Shown here one piece after another: positions 12,144-22,838 of a stretch of 64,000 bases of DNA; within the stretch, counting starts at the first letter, position 1, and the number at the start of each line of letters is the position of its first letter. Source of the stretch: Mesostigma viride (lineage: Eukaryota > Streptophyta > Mesostigmatophyceae > Mesostigmatales > Mesostigmataceae); assembly GCA_009746045.1 (NCBI GenBank), contig RPFO01000059.1, forward strand, positions 124,001 to 188,000, written 5' to 3'. A program made the position numbers and the translations under genes. Below the pieces are notes generated by a model. The model made no database searches. It saw only the letters and a program-made list of their open reading frames with translations, and was not told the origin of the DNA.

Positions 12144-14249
12144 ATGTGGAGCCCGTCGCTGTCATCCGACAACATCACAGTAAACCAGGTGATGGCCACT
12201 CCTGGTGTTGGCGCGCACATAATGGGAGCAGTTCCCGTTATGGAGCGCCTGCGGCTACGTGCAACTTGCCGTGCTTTCCTTTATGCCGTGGATCAATCTC
12301 TGGAAAGCGTGTCCGAGTTATTCTGGGAAGACATTGCCGCTGCAGCCAGCAGCACGGCCGGCCTAGATTGGCTGCTTCGAATGTGTCCCAATCTGACGAC
12401 GCTGTCCGTCTGGCCACGGACGGACGGCGAGACAGATTACCGGCGTGAGCAGATGCGAAGAGTGTGGGCCTGCATGGTCCGCCCAGGGATGGCAACGCAG
12501 TCGCTGGTTGAAATTGCAACCTGCAACAAGCTGCGGTCGTTGAACCTGGCAGGCTCTGCGGATGTGGAGGATGGTTTGCTGGCGGTATTGGCAGCGTCAT
12601 GCCGCGACCTCGAGAGCTTGGACGTCAGCTACTGCCGCGTTACAGACCAAGGCATAACTGACGTGGCTACCAAATGTGCGGGCCTCAAGGAACTGATATC
12701 AAGCAGTACGTGGCAAGTTACAGACGCCAGTATCAAAAGGGTCGCGACTTGCTGCGGGCAACTGCAGCGGCTGGATGTCCCACGAACCGCAGTGACTGAT
12801 GCTGCCGTGTGCGCCATCGCCCAGCATTGCCCAAACCTGCGCCACCTGGCAGTGGGCAACTGCCGTGGGGTGACGGACGCCAGCATCATAGTACTGGCAG
12901 AGCAGTGCCCGCGCCTGCAGTACCTGGACGTGAGTGGCCTAATCCGGGTCACCAACGCCAGCATAAAAGAGATCGCAACCCATTGCCCGCTGCTGAGGGG
13001 CCTGGATCTCTCTTTTTGTCGCAACGTCACGGACGAGGGGGTTGTCGCGGTGGCCACTCATTGCAAACAGCTGGAGTGGCTGCACCTTTTCTGCACCGAG
13101 CATGACAAGGCGGCCGCCGGCGTGGTCGCGGCGGGTGTGCTGGAGGTGGCCAGGTTATGCTCGCGCCTGCAACACCTGGACGCACGAGCGATATCTGAGA
13201 TCGACGACGGCGCCGTCAGCGCGCTGGCGACAAGCTGCCCGCGGTTGCGCCATCTGGCGATATCCTGCTGTTACCAAGTGACCGATCGCTGCATTGTTAC
13301 GTTAGCAGAACACTGCGCGCGGTTGGAGCACCTCTCTGTGGAAGGCTGCGGGAAAGTGGCAGATACCGGCATAAGTGCCGTAGCCCGCACTTGCCCCCGG
13401 TTGGAGCACCTGAACGTCCTGGGTTGCCATAAGGTGACAGACGCCAGCATTACCTTGGTGGGTGAGCACTGCCGGCAACTGGGAGTGCTCAGAGTCTGCG
13501 CGCGGCGTGGCGGGGTGACGGCGGCCAGTTTGTCGGTCGTGGCTCAGAACTGCACCCGGCTTCAGTCGTTTGAAATCCGCGACGCCGGGGGGTTGATGCT
13601 GCGTGGGGGCCTCTCGGCACGTGACAGGGTTGCGGGGGAGACCGCTGCAGTGGCCCTGCTCGCGGTTGTCAACAGCTGCAGGCAACTGCGGCACTTGAGG
13701 GTCTCTGGATTTACTTTCCACTGGGATGGATGCGTGGAGGCGATCAGCCGCAACTGCACCCACCTGCAATCCTTTGACGCCCATGCGTGCGATAAGTTAG
13801 CGGACAGACACATCGCCACGTTGCTCGCTGGGCAGGCTGCGCCGCAGCTTTTGCACCTGGCCTTGGCGTCCATGGGCAAGATCACCAACACATCGCTCAT
13901 GGAGGTCGGGAGGCGTTGCCCAGAGCTGCGCACCTTGTCCGTGCCAGGTCTATCCAAAGTGTCGAGCGCCGGCATCAGGGCCATCGCGCACGGGTGCCGG
14001 CGGTTGGTCTGGTTGCGGGGCGCGAATGCCAACGTGTCGCAGCAGGCCCGGGCCATGTTTGACCCGAGCAAGTGCGCCGTGATCGCGGAAGGCGAGGAGG
14101 AGTATGAAGAAGATGAGGAGGGTGGGGATTTTGAGGAATATGCGGATTATGAGGATAACGAGGGATATGGGCTGTTTGAGGAACTTGCGGAGTTAGATGC
14201 CCGTCATTCTTTTTTTGATAATTTCATGTTCTTATTCGGAGGTCGGTGA
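12144..14249 (+). CDS. Intronless F-box/AMN1-type leucine-rich-repeat protein, 701 aa
   Basis: One uninterrupted frame. Residues about 20-60 resemble a degenerate F-box (VMERLRLRATCRAFLYAVDQ). From about residue 125 to 640 there are roughly 18-20 cysteine-containing LRRs of about 26 residues, with the pattern CPxLxxLxVxxCxxVTDxSI (for example NLRHLAVGNCRGVTDASI). The C-terminus after about residue 650 is strongly acidic (EEEYEEDEEGGDFEEY), then ends in an aromatic tail. In the FBXL/AMN1 family the LRR solenoid binds substrates and the F-box binds SKP1 in an SCF ubiquitin ligase; here that is inferred from architecture, and the F-box match is weak. The lack of introns, unlike the split genes on either side, suggests retroposition or an old intronless lineage. 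Confidence 0.85.
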   Translation: MWSPSLSSDNITVNQVMATPGVGAHIMGAVPVMERLRLRATCRAFLYAVDQSLESVSELFWEDIAAAASSTAGLDWLLRMCPNLTTLSVWPRTDGETDYRREQMRRVWACMVRPGMATQSLVEIATCNKLRSLNLAGSADVEDGLLAVLAASCRDLESLDVSYCRVTDQGITDVATKCAGLKELISSSTWQVTDASIKRVATCCGQLQRLDVPRTAVTDAAVCAIAQHCPNLRHLAVGNCRGVTDASIIVLAEQCPRLQYLDVSGLIRVTNASIKEIATHCPLLRGLDLSFCRNVTDEGVVAVATHCKQLEWLHLFCTEHDKAAAGVVAAGVLEVARLCSRLQHLDARAISEIDDGAVSALATSCPRLRHLAISCCYQVTDRCIVTLAEHCARLEHLSVEGCGKVADTGISAVARTCPRLEHLNVLGCHKVTDASITLVGEHCRQLGVLRVCARRGGVTAASLSVVAQNCTRLQSFEIRDAGGLMLRGGLSARDRVAGETAAVALLAVVNSCRQLRHLRVSGFTFHWDGCVEAISRNCTHLQSFDAHACDKLADRHIATLLAGQAAPQLLHLALASMGKITNTSLMEVGRRCPELRTLSVPGLSKVSSAGIRAIAHGCRRLVWLRGANANVSQQARAMFDPSKCAVIAEGEEEYEEDEEGGDFEEYADYEDNEGYGLFEELAELDARHSFFDNFMFLFGGR

Positions 14250-14811
14250 GCACTATCAGCTGTTGCAGGATGTTGTGGTCCTACAATCAACTGCCCTTTG
14301 CCGTACCCCCGCTGCCAAAACCAGGCCGCCTGGTCAAGAAGAGGCAGGTGGGGCCTTTTTGAATGCATACCAATTGGCCTCGTGCGGGACGCAGGCCCAC
14401 TATGTGGAAGACAACTCTTAGATTGTTACACTGACCGCCATGGCAACGTATGCATGGCCCCTGGCCATGTATTCTACACTTGCTGCCTGGTGTTGTGTCA
14501 TGGTACACAAATCCTCCATGGATGGAGTGGATGGTGGTGGGTATGCCATAAAGTTCTGACCGGCAAAGGAATACTTGCATGCACGCGCAAGGGCATACCA
14601 CGGAATATATAACCTGGTCAATAATAACCATTGGGGGAACACTGAATGCAGCTCGGCCTAGCTGGGGCCAGTGGATCACGCAAAGGCATGCACATATCCC
14701 AACGCCAACTGCATCCCAGAGCGTAGTTTTCAGCGAGGAAACATCGTGCGCATCGTATGTCAATATGTATTTTTTGTTTTTATACCATGCGTGTATGTGC
14801 CCAGGCTGCAT
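14250..14811. other. 3' flank of the LRR gene, nothing else supported
   Basis: No coding motif, repeat array or obvious structure was seen here. Confidence 0.4.
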
Positions 14812-15485
14812 TTAAGGGGACATGACACCCGGGACTTTTTTGGCGCCAAAAAAGTCGGGACGGTACCGACGGACCGTGAAATTGTGGTGCACAGTGCGCG
14901 CACCGTGCGGAGGTGGCCATGGCGACGTGCGTTCCGTTAAAATATGGCTAATCCGGCGGGCGACAGGCCGAAAAATTAAGCCGATGGTTAAAAGTGATGT
15001 TCTATTATGATGTTTCATAGCCAGATCTGCACTAATTGCAAATTCGCTGCCTTTGTTGGTACAGATTTGCACGGGGGTCTCATCCAACAATTTGGCCGCG
15101 ATGAATAATCTAGCATGCGTGCCTGCGACGGTAGAACTCGATATTCGTGGGTTGTATTGATGCAGTAAGAGCCGTTTAGTAACGGACACCATGAAAATAA
15201 CCTAAGCGTCTTCGATCTGCGGCCATTTCCTGTCATTTCTAAAATGATTTCGTTCAGGCCTGCGCGATCCGCGGTTAATCCATCCATGGCTGGCTGGCTT
15301 TTCTTGCGCGCCTGGGTAGGAAATAATGCCGGCCGTGGTACGTTGATTTGCCGCATGTCACCGCCCAGTCTGTTTGCGCTCTTAGTGAACCTGGCATGAA
15401 ACTTTTGGCGCTGTTTCTGGGTTCTTCTTGCTATTTTGTTCTCCACTTGTTGCAGTTGTGCTATCAGATTTTCCGCAGCTTTCAA
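14812..15485 (-). other. Overlapping minus-strand open frames of unknown status
   Basis: Two minus-strand open frames overlap, 14812-15192 and about 15015-15485. The upstream one starts lysine/glutamine-rich (LIAQLQQVENKIARRTQKQR), plausibly a coiled coil. They could be two exons of a gene or a decayed element, but no splice pair gave a convincing product. I do not recognise either. Confidence 0.25.
14833..14856. promoter_or_regulatory. Perfect 24-bp palindrome with an E2F-like core (TTTTGGCGCCAAAA)
   Basis: The two 12-bp halves are exact reverse complements and the centre TTTGGCGCCAAA matches the E2F/DP consensus. No well-supported gene start lies next to it, so a regulatory role is speculative. 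It could also be a fold-back remnant. Confidence 0.35.
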
Positions 15486-16065
15486 TGGTTTTCCTTACGC
15501 TGCGTATGCCATGCTTCCTAAAGCTACCCAGAATCGATCGGGCAGTTATCTGGCTTTGCTACGCTTCCTGTATGGAGGTTTTCACACGGTAGACATTCTA
15601 TATTGCGTAGTCAAGGACCCTAGCTGCCTGGGAGCGGCATCACCGTTGCAAGGAGCTGGCGAGCTCATAAACGCCTGTCATTGCTCTTCAGCCTGCTGGA
15701 AAACAAGGTTCTTGTATGGAAGGTGAGAATATGTGAGTTACTTATCACATCCCCACCTGTTTAGCCTCCATTAATTAAACATGGCTTGTACTTCCTAGAT
15801 GACAGGGATCAGGTCGTTATGGCTATGAAGGATGCACCTTTTATCCATAAGCGTCATGACATGGTGTTGGCTATGAGTGATTCCCGCAAGCGGTCATACC
15901 TGCTCATAATGGTTAAAGAGTTGGTGGTTGTTTTCTTCAAGCATCTAGCATTTGTTTTTCGTGGTTCTGCCCCATTTGCAGGGGGCAAGCTTAGGAATGT
16001 GCTCATGGTATTGCCTCATGTCATGGTGCACCAAGCATGCAGGCTGGCAGCTATTAATTAATTAA
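15486..16065. other. Intergenic DNA bounded by TTAATTAA tracts
   Basis: TTAATTAA-type tracts occur at about 15770-15778 and 16053-16064. The 270 bp between them has no recognisable coding content and may be a truncated retro-insertion. No clean target duplication was found. Confidence 0.35.
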
Positions 16066-16290
16066 TAAGCACGTGACTGCGTCACGTGGGTGCCAATACA
16101 GAGTAAAGGAACCTTCAACCCTATATACACAGTGAGAAGGAGGGAGGGCGCCCTAGCTTCTCTCACTGCCGCAGGTGGGCAGGCCACAGAGCGCTCTCTC
16201 CACGGCATGGTGCCGGGGCGCAACACTGTGGGTGCAATACAACCAGTGCAATACCATAGGTAGGCTGACGCATAGCTTATGGCTGGCAGC
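16066..16290 (-). mobile_element. Diverged 3' end of the LINE family
   Basis: Starts next to a TTAATTAATTAAT tail and contains CTGTGGGTGCAATA, shared with the copy at 26926-27371 and, diverged, with 57697-58199. On that basis it is a minus-strand, 5'-truncated copy whose terminal hairpin has decayed. Confidence 0.45.
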
Positions 16291-16293
16291 TTA

Positions 16294-16795
16294 TGGCTGG
16301 CAGCTATAACAAGATGTAATATGGGCAAACTAGGTCAGAATGACCTGTAATTTGGTGGCAAGCTTCGTGATACATTAATTTAATTAATTGCACTTGTTTT
16401 GGCCCAGTTTGTGGTGGGCAACCTTGGGTGCCCACATGCTCTGCCTTGGCCTGACAAAGAAAACCATGCCGGTGGGTGCCTGGTATTGCCCCAACTGCAT
16501 GGGGGACGGCGATTCCGACGAGGGCTAAAGCCTTCCTGTGTGTTATCAAGGTGGCAGGACAGTGCTTGTATTATTTGGCCATCATAAGACATGATGGGAC
16601 TTGCTTGGGTGGGTCATATGCATGTGTGCCCCCTCATGCCATGTTGTACCATGAACGCAGCGTGGCAGCTATAATATGATGTAACATGGCCATAATAGCT
16701 CAGAATGACCTGGGATTTCATAGCAAGCTTCCTAACATCATAAATAAACTAATGGCTGTTGTTTTGGCCCAGTTTGTGGTGGGCAAGGGTGTCTT
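16294..16795. repeat. Direct duplication of a ~130-bp segment, period ~369 bp
   Basis: The segment from GGCAGCTATAA to TGGCCCAGTTTGTGGTGGGC occurs at about 16294-16420 and again at 16663-16790, with internal matches such as CAGAATGACCTG and GCAAGCTTC. Further diverged traces occur near 16880 and 17040, so this was probably a longer tandem array. Confidence 0.6.
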
Positions 16796-17473
16796 TGTGG
16801 TGGTGTTTGAGCTCCAAACCACAAAAAGCGATCATTTTTTTTTGCACATGACCATATTTCAATGTGAGTAAACGTGGTCAGAATGAGCTGAAACTTTGGG
16901 GCTGTGTGATTGCAACCCTGGGCCAATTTTGATTATATGATTTGACCCCATTGCATGTGTCTATGATTTGATATATTTTTTTAGGCACCAAAAAATACGT
17001 GTTTTGGGGTAAACTATTTCAATGTGTCTAAACATGCTTATTCTGACCTGCAAACTAGCTGGAATTAATGGCAAGGGTTGCAATTAGATGGGAATATATG
17101 ATTTGGCCACTATGGGTTTGCCCATTGTCCTAGGGAAAATCGGCCAAAAATAGCGTCTTTTTCTATTTTTAGCACATAACGGTCACATGGTGGGGGGTAG
17201 TACACCCCCAAGTGGTTGGAAATTTTTTTTAAAATCATATTTATGGTCCCCCATCATAACTGGATTTTTATCACATGCCTAGGTATGGTTTCCAGAAAAG
17301 TGCCCTTTTGGGGTGTCATGTCCCCTTAATGAAGTTGCACATGACTGGGTCACGTGAGCATACATCCTCAATGAACTGGGATTCTCCCGATTTCTGGCCT
17401 GCGCTGGTTGTCTCCTTAAATACATCCTCAATGAAATGGGGAGATGCATGCATGGGTGCCGAAGGATGAATGT
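16796..17473. other. Noncoding DNA with decayed repeat traces
   Basis: AT-rich, no coding support. At 17379-17417 there is a 39-bp segment identical to 28261-28299 (starts GGATTCTCCCGATTTCTGGC). One copy lies outside and one inside the nested transposons, so it is an independent dispersed repeat. Confidence 0.5.
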
Positions 17474-18029
17474 CTAGCTCGCAGTGTTTCTAGTAACGTG
17501 ACGTTTTCGTCAAATGTTGACGCAAAACACAAATTTCGCCATGAAACGTCAACATTTTAGGGTAAAACGTCAACACTTTGACGCCAAAAAAATGCCGAAT
17601 CGTCAACATTTTGACGTTCGCGAAGTGTTCGTGCGTCAAACGGGTTTCGAACACAAGGGGCTCGGCGTCAACTGACGAGCGCCATGAGGCGCGGCGTCAC
17701 TGGACCGGGGGGTAGGGGCGCAACGTCAACCACTAGTACTTGTGCAATATACTCCTTGTTACTGGACTATACTTGCTATCTGGAACATTCATGATACGGT
17801 GCGAAAATCTTGCCAGTTTGTTTGCCAGCAGGTCTTTCTGAGACACACATTGGGCACTTGGCACTGTTCTAGGCTTTGCCTGTCACGGTGTAGTGGAGGT
17901 AAAAGGACGCAGCAAGCCAGCAACAGATTACCGAGGGCAAATGCAGGCGAAGCGATACTTTAATGGTCGCAGCTCGCATTAGGTCGTTTCCAATGGATGC
18001 GTTTTACTTTTAAAATATTGCGGTAAAGA

Positions 18030-18392
18030 ATGGCTAACAAAAAAGGTGCTGTATCTTTCAAGTCAGAGTCCATCGCTAGTTTGTTTAAAAAGAAACTGGG
18101 TGGACCGGCTTCGGATGATGCGGAAAAGGATGTCGTGGATGTTGGCAGGATTTTGGCGGATGATAGGCAGGGTAAGCACCGTCATGCCAAGCGGGCGAGA
18201 GAAGAGCTTGACGAGGCGGTTGATGCGGGGGAGATTGGAAGCGGCACTGAGAAAGCGCCTGCGGATACAGCAACTGAAACTGCGGGACGAGGGTCGGCCG
18301 TCTCTGCCGGAGGGAAATCTGGGAAGAAAACTTCGAGCGCGGCAGGAGAAAGCAACCTGGCAACAACAAGCGGATCAGGCAGTTGGCTGTGA
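18030..18392 (+). CDS. 120-codon ORF inside the hAT-like element, unknown function
   Basis: ATG at 18030 follows an AT-rich leader. The product is hydrophilic, with a lysine-rich start (MANKKGAVSFKSESIASLFK), a basic possible nuclear signal (KHRHAKRAREE) and a Ser/Gly/Thr-rich end. It stops 22 bp before the nested CACTA-like terminus. It may be the first exon or remnant of the element's own protein; no BED finger or transposase motif is seen. Confidence 0.45.
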   Translation: MANKKGAVSFKSESIASLFKKKLGGPASDDAEKDVVDVGRILADDRQGKHRHAKRAREELDEAVDAGEIGSGTEKAPADTATETAGRGSAVSAGGKSGKKTSSAAGESNLATTSGSGSWL

Positions 18393-18430
18393 TGGGCATA
18401 ATGTTTGCAGAGTCCACTAGGAGTTAATTT

Positions 18431-18910
18431 TACGGGGCGTAAACGCCCCGGTTGAGGTTACCGGGGCGGTTACTGGCCAGTAACCATGTACGTTTAAGGT
18501 TACCGGCCAGGTTACCGGCCGGTAACCCGGAATGCAACAGACTAAATACCGGCCGGTAATGGTTACCGGGCGGTAATAGTTACCGGAACGTTTACTGGGC
18601 GGTAACTTTTACCGGAGCCGTAACCATGCCCGTAACCTATCTGGGTTACGGTCATGGTTACGGCCCAAGTAGAAGTTACCGGGCGGTAAACTGGCATGGT
18701 TACGGGACCAGTTCTGAGAACCGGGATGGGTTACCGGCATGGTTACGGGACCAGTTCTGATAACCGGGCCTGGCTACTGGCCTGGTTACGGGTCCGTCAA
18801 CCGTCCCGTAACCTGCAGTAGTTACGGCCCAGTAGTTGACCCTGGCTACTGCGGTGGTTACGGGGCCGGTTATGCCCCAGTAATAATAGTAACCCATGCC
18901 TACAACGCAG
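18431..18910. repeat. Left subterminal GTTACCGG repeat array of the CACTA-like element
   Basis: More than 25 short copies of GGTTACCGG, CGGTAAC or GGTTACGG in both orientations over 480 bp, many as small palindromes such as TTACCGGCCGGTAA. Confidence 0.75.
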
Positions 18911-19671
18911 CCTGTCCGGGTTATGGCCCCGAATTCTAAAATGCATTGACCCCGGCTATGGTGAGTGGCTTGCATGATATGGTGCTTTTCAAGATGCATT
19001 TTTGAATTAGGCATTTCATTAAAATGTTTAAGAAGTCATTAATAATCAATTGCACGAATCACTTCCATCCGATGTTGTCAACGTGGGCTTCATGATGAAA
19101 TCGTGGAGATGACGCACATGAAGTTCACGGAACATCTTAGGTAATAAATTAAGCCGTTACGGCAGTAGAACCTTGGCCGATGAGGGTGGCGTCTTGAAGC
19201 TGTTGTCACCCTCAAGTCCGCTCGGCCAGGGGTAATCGCCCTTGTTGATTTGAAAGGTACCGCCGTCCATATGGCGGCTCCGCTTTTGGTGCGAGTTGAC
19301 CAACTTCCCGTCTTAATCATTCCGGATTGCCTGCAGTTCATTCCGCCTTTGTCCAAGTAAGACAGCAACTGTCACGCACTCATAGAAAACGCGAAATGCC
19401 CCGAATGCAGTTACGGCCATACGGTAGCGAGGAATAGCAGTTGAAATTTCTAGTACACAGGCAACTAGTAAGAAAAGGGACGATGCGTGCACCACCACCA
19501 ATACGTACGTGCATCCCTCTCTTGAAAATGACAGCATCTTCCATGCCGTCCAAGAAAAACGCAACGTATTTAACATGAACCCGAATGCAGTTACGGTCGT
19601 AGACTAGTGAGGACTGGCAGCTGAAAGTTCTAGTTGATGGGCTGAGAATAAGGAAAAAAATGATGCGTGCA
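18911..19671. other. Noncoding interior of the CACTA-like element
   Basis: No coding motif. A short direct duplication is visible: GCAGTTACGG(C/T)C next to GAGGA(A/C)TAGCAG-like text recurs at about 19407 and 19589. Confidence 0.4.
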
Positions 19672-20935
19672 CTCACCTACCCTATTACGTCCCTCCCATG
19701 GCAAGGAACCAGCAAAACCACCCACATACCCTGTTGTGTCCCTCCCTTGACAAGGAACAAGCACGTGCACATGCCCCACCCCACATGCATGCCTCCCTTG
19801 ACAAGAATCGAACGGGCACGTGCACCCACCTACCCTATGTGCACCCCTCCTTTGACAAGGAACAAGCACGTGCACATGCCTACCCCACATGCATGCCTCC
19901 CTTGACAAGAATCGAACGAGCACGTGCACCCACCCACCCTGTGTGCACCCCTCCTTTGACAAGGAACAAGCACATGAACTCACCTACACTACGCGCGTCC
20001 CTCCCTTGACAAGGAATAGGCACGTGCACATGCCTACCCCACATCCATGCCTCCCCTGACCAGTAACAAGCACGTGCACCCACCTACCCTACGTGCATCC
20101 CTCCTGTGACATGGAACAAGCATGTGCACATGCCTACCCCACATGCGTCCCTCCTTTGACATCGAACAAGCACGTGCACCCACCAACCCTATGTCCGCCC
20201 CTCCCTTGATAAGGTACAAGCATGCCCACCCACCTACCCTACCTGCATCCCTCCCTTGACATGGAACAACCATGTGCACATTCCTACTCCACATGCCCCC
20301 CTCCTTTGACAAGGAACAAGCATGTGCACTCATCTACCGTACGTGCATCCCTCCCTTGACAAGGAACAAGCAAGCCCACCCACCTACCCTACCTGCATCC
20401 CTCCCTTGACATGAAACAAGCACGTGCACATGCCTACCCCACATGCATGCCTCCCTTGACAAGGAACGAGCACGTGCACCCACCCACCCTATGTGCACCC
20501 CTCCTTTGACAAGGAACAAGCACATGAACTCACCTACACTACGTGCGTCCCTCCCTTGACAAGAATCGAACGAGCACGTGCACCCACCCACCCTGTGTGC
20601 ACCCCTCCTTTGACAAGGAACAAGCACATGAACTCACCTACACTACGTGCGTCCCTCCCTTGACAAGGAATAAGCACGTGCACATGCCTACCCCACATCC
20701 ATGCCTCCCCTGACCAGGAACAAGCACGTGCACTCACCTACCCTACGTATGTGCCTCTTGACAAGGACCAAGCTCGTGCACCCACCTACCATACGTGAAT
20801 CCCTCCCTTGACAAGGTACACGCATGCCCACCCACCTACCCTACGTGGGCCCCTCCCTTGATAAGGTACAAGCATGACCAGCCACCTACCCCGCGAGCCT
20901 CCCTACTTTGACAAGGAACAAGCACGTGGGCCCGC
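19672..20935. repeat. ~51-bp minisatellite, about 24 units
   Basis: Tandem units of 51-54 bp, each with CTCCCTTGACAAGGAACAAG, GCACGTGCAC and CACCTACCC. The period is close to a multiple of three, so the minus strand stays open and encodes a 17-residue repeat (VHVLVPCQGRDARRVGGC-like); this is a consequence of the repeat rather than evidence of a gene. Confidence 0.85.
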
Positions 20936-21900
20936 TAGCATGGCAGCAAGGAAGACATTACACTAACATGGCATGGCCAAAGCAAAAGAGACAGAGAAGT
21001 CAATGGAGAGAGAGCTCCTAAGAACTCCTAGTAAAATTGGCAACCATGGAGGGCAAAAAACGTTCAACAACTTACGAAGGGCATCGGCACATACAGAGAA
21101 GCCCAGGTGTGCCAGGTGTAAAATAAGCGAGATTGAAGTGTCGCCTACCTCGTGGGAGACTTTTGGTATCTGGTAAACAATGAAAGCGAGTGGAAAGATG
21201 GACAACGTGAAAATAACATACAATCGACTGCAATGCATGCAAAGAGGACAGAATCAGTAATAAAGCGCGCTGCATTCAGGCAGCGCTGAGCAATTGAACG
21301 GTGAACAATTTAATCCGGAACGCATTGTCTACGCGACTCGATGCGACTAAACGTGGCATGCATACGCGGTCGCTGACTGAAGACATTGTGTACCTGGCTC
21401 AGCAAGGTGCGCTTGCAGCCGCTTTCTTAAATATGCCGCAGGCGCACGATGTAACGAATTGAAGTTTGCATGTAGTAACAAAGGCAAGAAAAGCGGTGTA
21501 GCTGGCTACCGACTACGCCATAGTAAGCTGTATCGGAGTTGGCGCTGCCGATGGCTGGAAACGGATGACCGAATCATGCTAAACTGGGGCTCCAAAAGGG
21601 CTTGTCATGCATCCTAGTGCGCCTTTTGCTTTTTTTTCTTCAAGCATCGTGAGCATGCGGGTTTAGGGGGGCGCTTATTCTTTCACCACTATCAGTCGGC
21701 TGGACTGCAATCGGCATAGCCAGCGCAAGGTGATGCAAGGGCAGGCAAACTTTACCAGCTCGTTCAAGGCTCGTTGATGAAATTCAAACATCTAGGCGGC
21801 GCGTCTGCAACGGCTCATCGCAATTCGAATTCGCAAGCAGAACCCTCGTTACACGTGGCGCATGCAGAGATCTGCTTCGGGCGGCTTGGCGTATCTCACT
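20936..21900. other. Noncoding interior of the CACTA-like element
   Basis: No supported gene. A T-rich tract occurs near 21630. Short open frames on both strands at 20963-21275 lack motifs. Confidence 0.4.
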
Positions 21901-21950
21901 GCGTCGTGACTCGAGTACATAGTCAGCCTATGTACTCTGGGGGCCTCGAG

Positions 21951-22545
21951 TTCGGCAGTCCCCTATTCGGAAATCCCGGATCATATGTACTCCACACTAT
22001 GTACTCTTGGAGTACATAGTGTGCCACCCTATGTACTCTTGGAGTACATAGTGTGGAGTACATAGTCACTCCTTCTTATGTAATACGGGCGTGTCTCACC
22101 GCGTCGGCAGTCCCCTATTCGGAAATCCCGGATCATATGTACTCCGGACTATGTACTCTTGGAGTACATAGTGTGCCACCCTATGTACTCTTGGAGTACA
22201 TAGTGTGGAGTACATAGTCACTCCTTCCTATGTAATACGGGCGTGTCTCACCGCGTCGGCAGTCCCCTATTCGGAAATCCCGGATCATATGTACTCCGGA
22301 CTATGTACTCTTGGAGTACATAGTGTGCCACCCTATGTACTCTTGGAGTACATAGTGTGGAGTACATAGTCACTCCTTCTTATGTAATACGGGCGTGTCT
22401 CACCGCGTCGGCAGTCCCCTATTCGGAAATCCCGGATCATATGTACTCCGGACTATGTACTCTTGGAGTACATAGTGTGCCACCCAATGTACTCTTGGAG
22501 TACATAGGGTGGAGTACATAGTCACACCTTCCTATGTAATACGGG
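21951..22545. repeat. 151-bp satellite, four tandem units rich in GTACTC palindromes
   Basis: CGGCAGTCCCCTATTCGG recurs about every 151 bp (near 21952, 22105, 22256, 22407). Each unit holds two to three hairpin-forming palindromes of the form TATGTACTCTTGGAGTACATA. Units are nearly identical, which implies recent amplification. Confidence 0.85.
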
Positions 22546-22700
22546 GGTGTAATCATATGTAATCATGTGTAATCATCGGTAAAAATCGGTCATTTGTCCT
22601 TTTTTGGTAATCATGTACGTGTAATCATGTGTAATCATGTGTAATCATCGGTAAAAATCGGTAATCATTTGTCCTTTTTTGGTAATCATTTCGGTCACGT
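22546..22700. repeat. Tandem GTGTAATCAT-rich duplication
   Basis: Two copies of a segment of about 75 bp containing GTGTAATCATCGGTAAAAATC and TTTGTCCTTTTTTGGTAATCA lie directly after the 151-bp satellite. Confidence 0.7.
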
Positions 22701-22819
22701 GTGCTTGTCTGCATGATCGATCGTCCAGACAAGCTGCACTGCCCCCAAGACCCTAAGTTACACAAGATGATGTTGTTGGGTGTTGAAATGGAACAACGAA
22801 GGTCGAAAGCCTGCGCTTA

Positions 22820-22838
22820 ATGTAAATTATTAATTAAT
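22820..22838. mobile_element. Tail-only insertion (19 bp) interrupting a LINE ORF1
   Basis: GCGCTTA at 22813-22819 is repeated at 22839-22845. Between them are only 19 bp, including ATTAATTAAT. Removing it would extend the ORF1 frame beyond GKR; the present stop codon comes from the inserted tail. Confidence 0.6.

Noticed and set aside
19630..20737. Minus-strand ORFs with a 17-residue cysteine/histidine-containing repeat
   Set aside because: The 51-bp minisatellite period is divisible by three, so the frame stays open. There is no start context, no codon bias and no unique flanking domain.
21951..22545. CRISPR array
   Set aside because: Units are 151-bp tandem repeats without unique spacers, in a eukaryotic genome.
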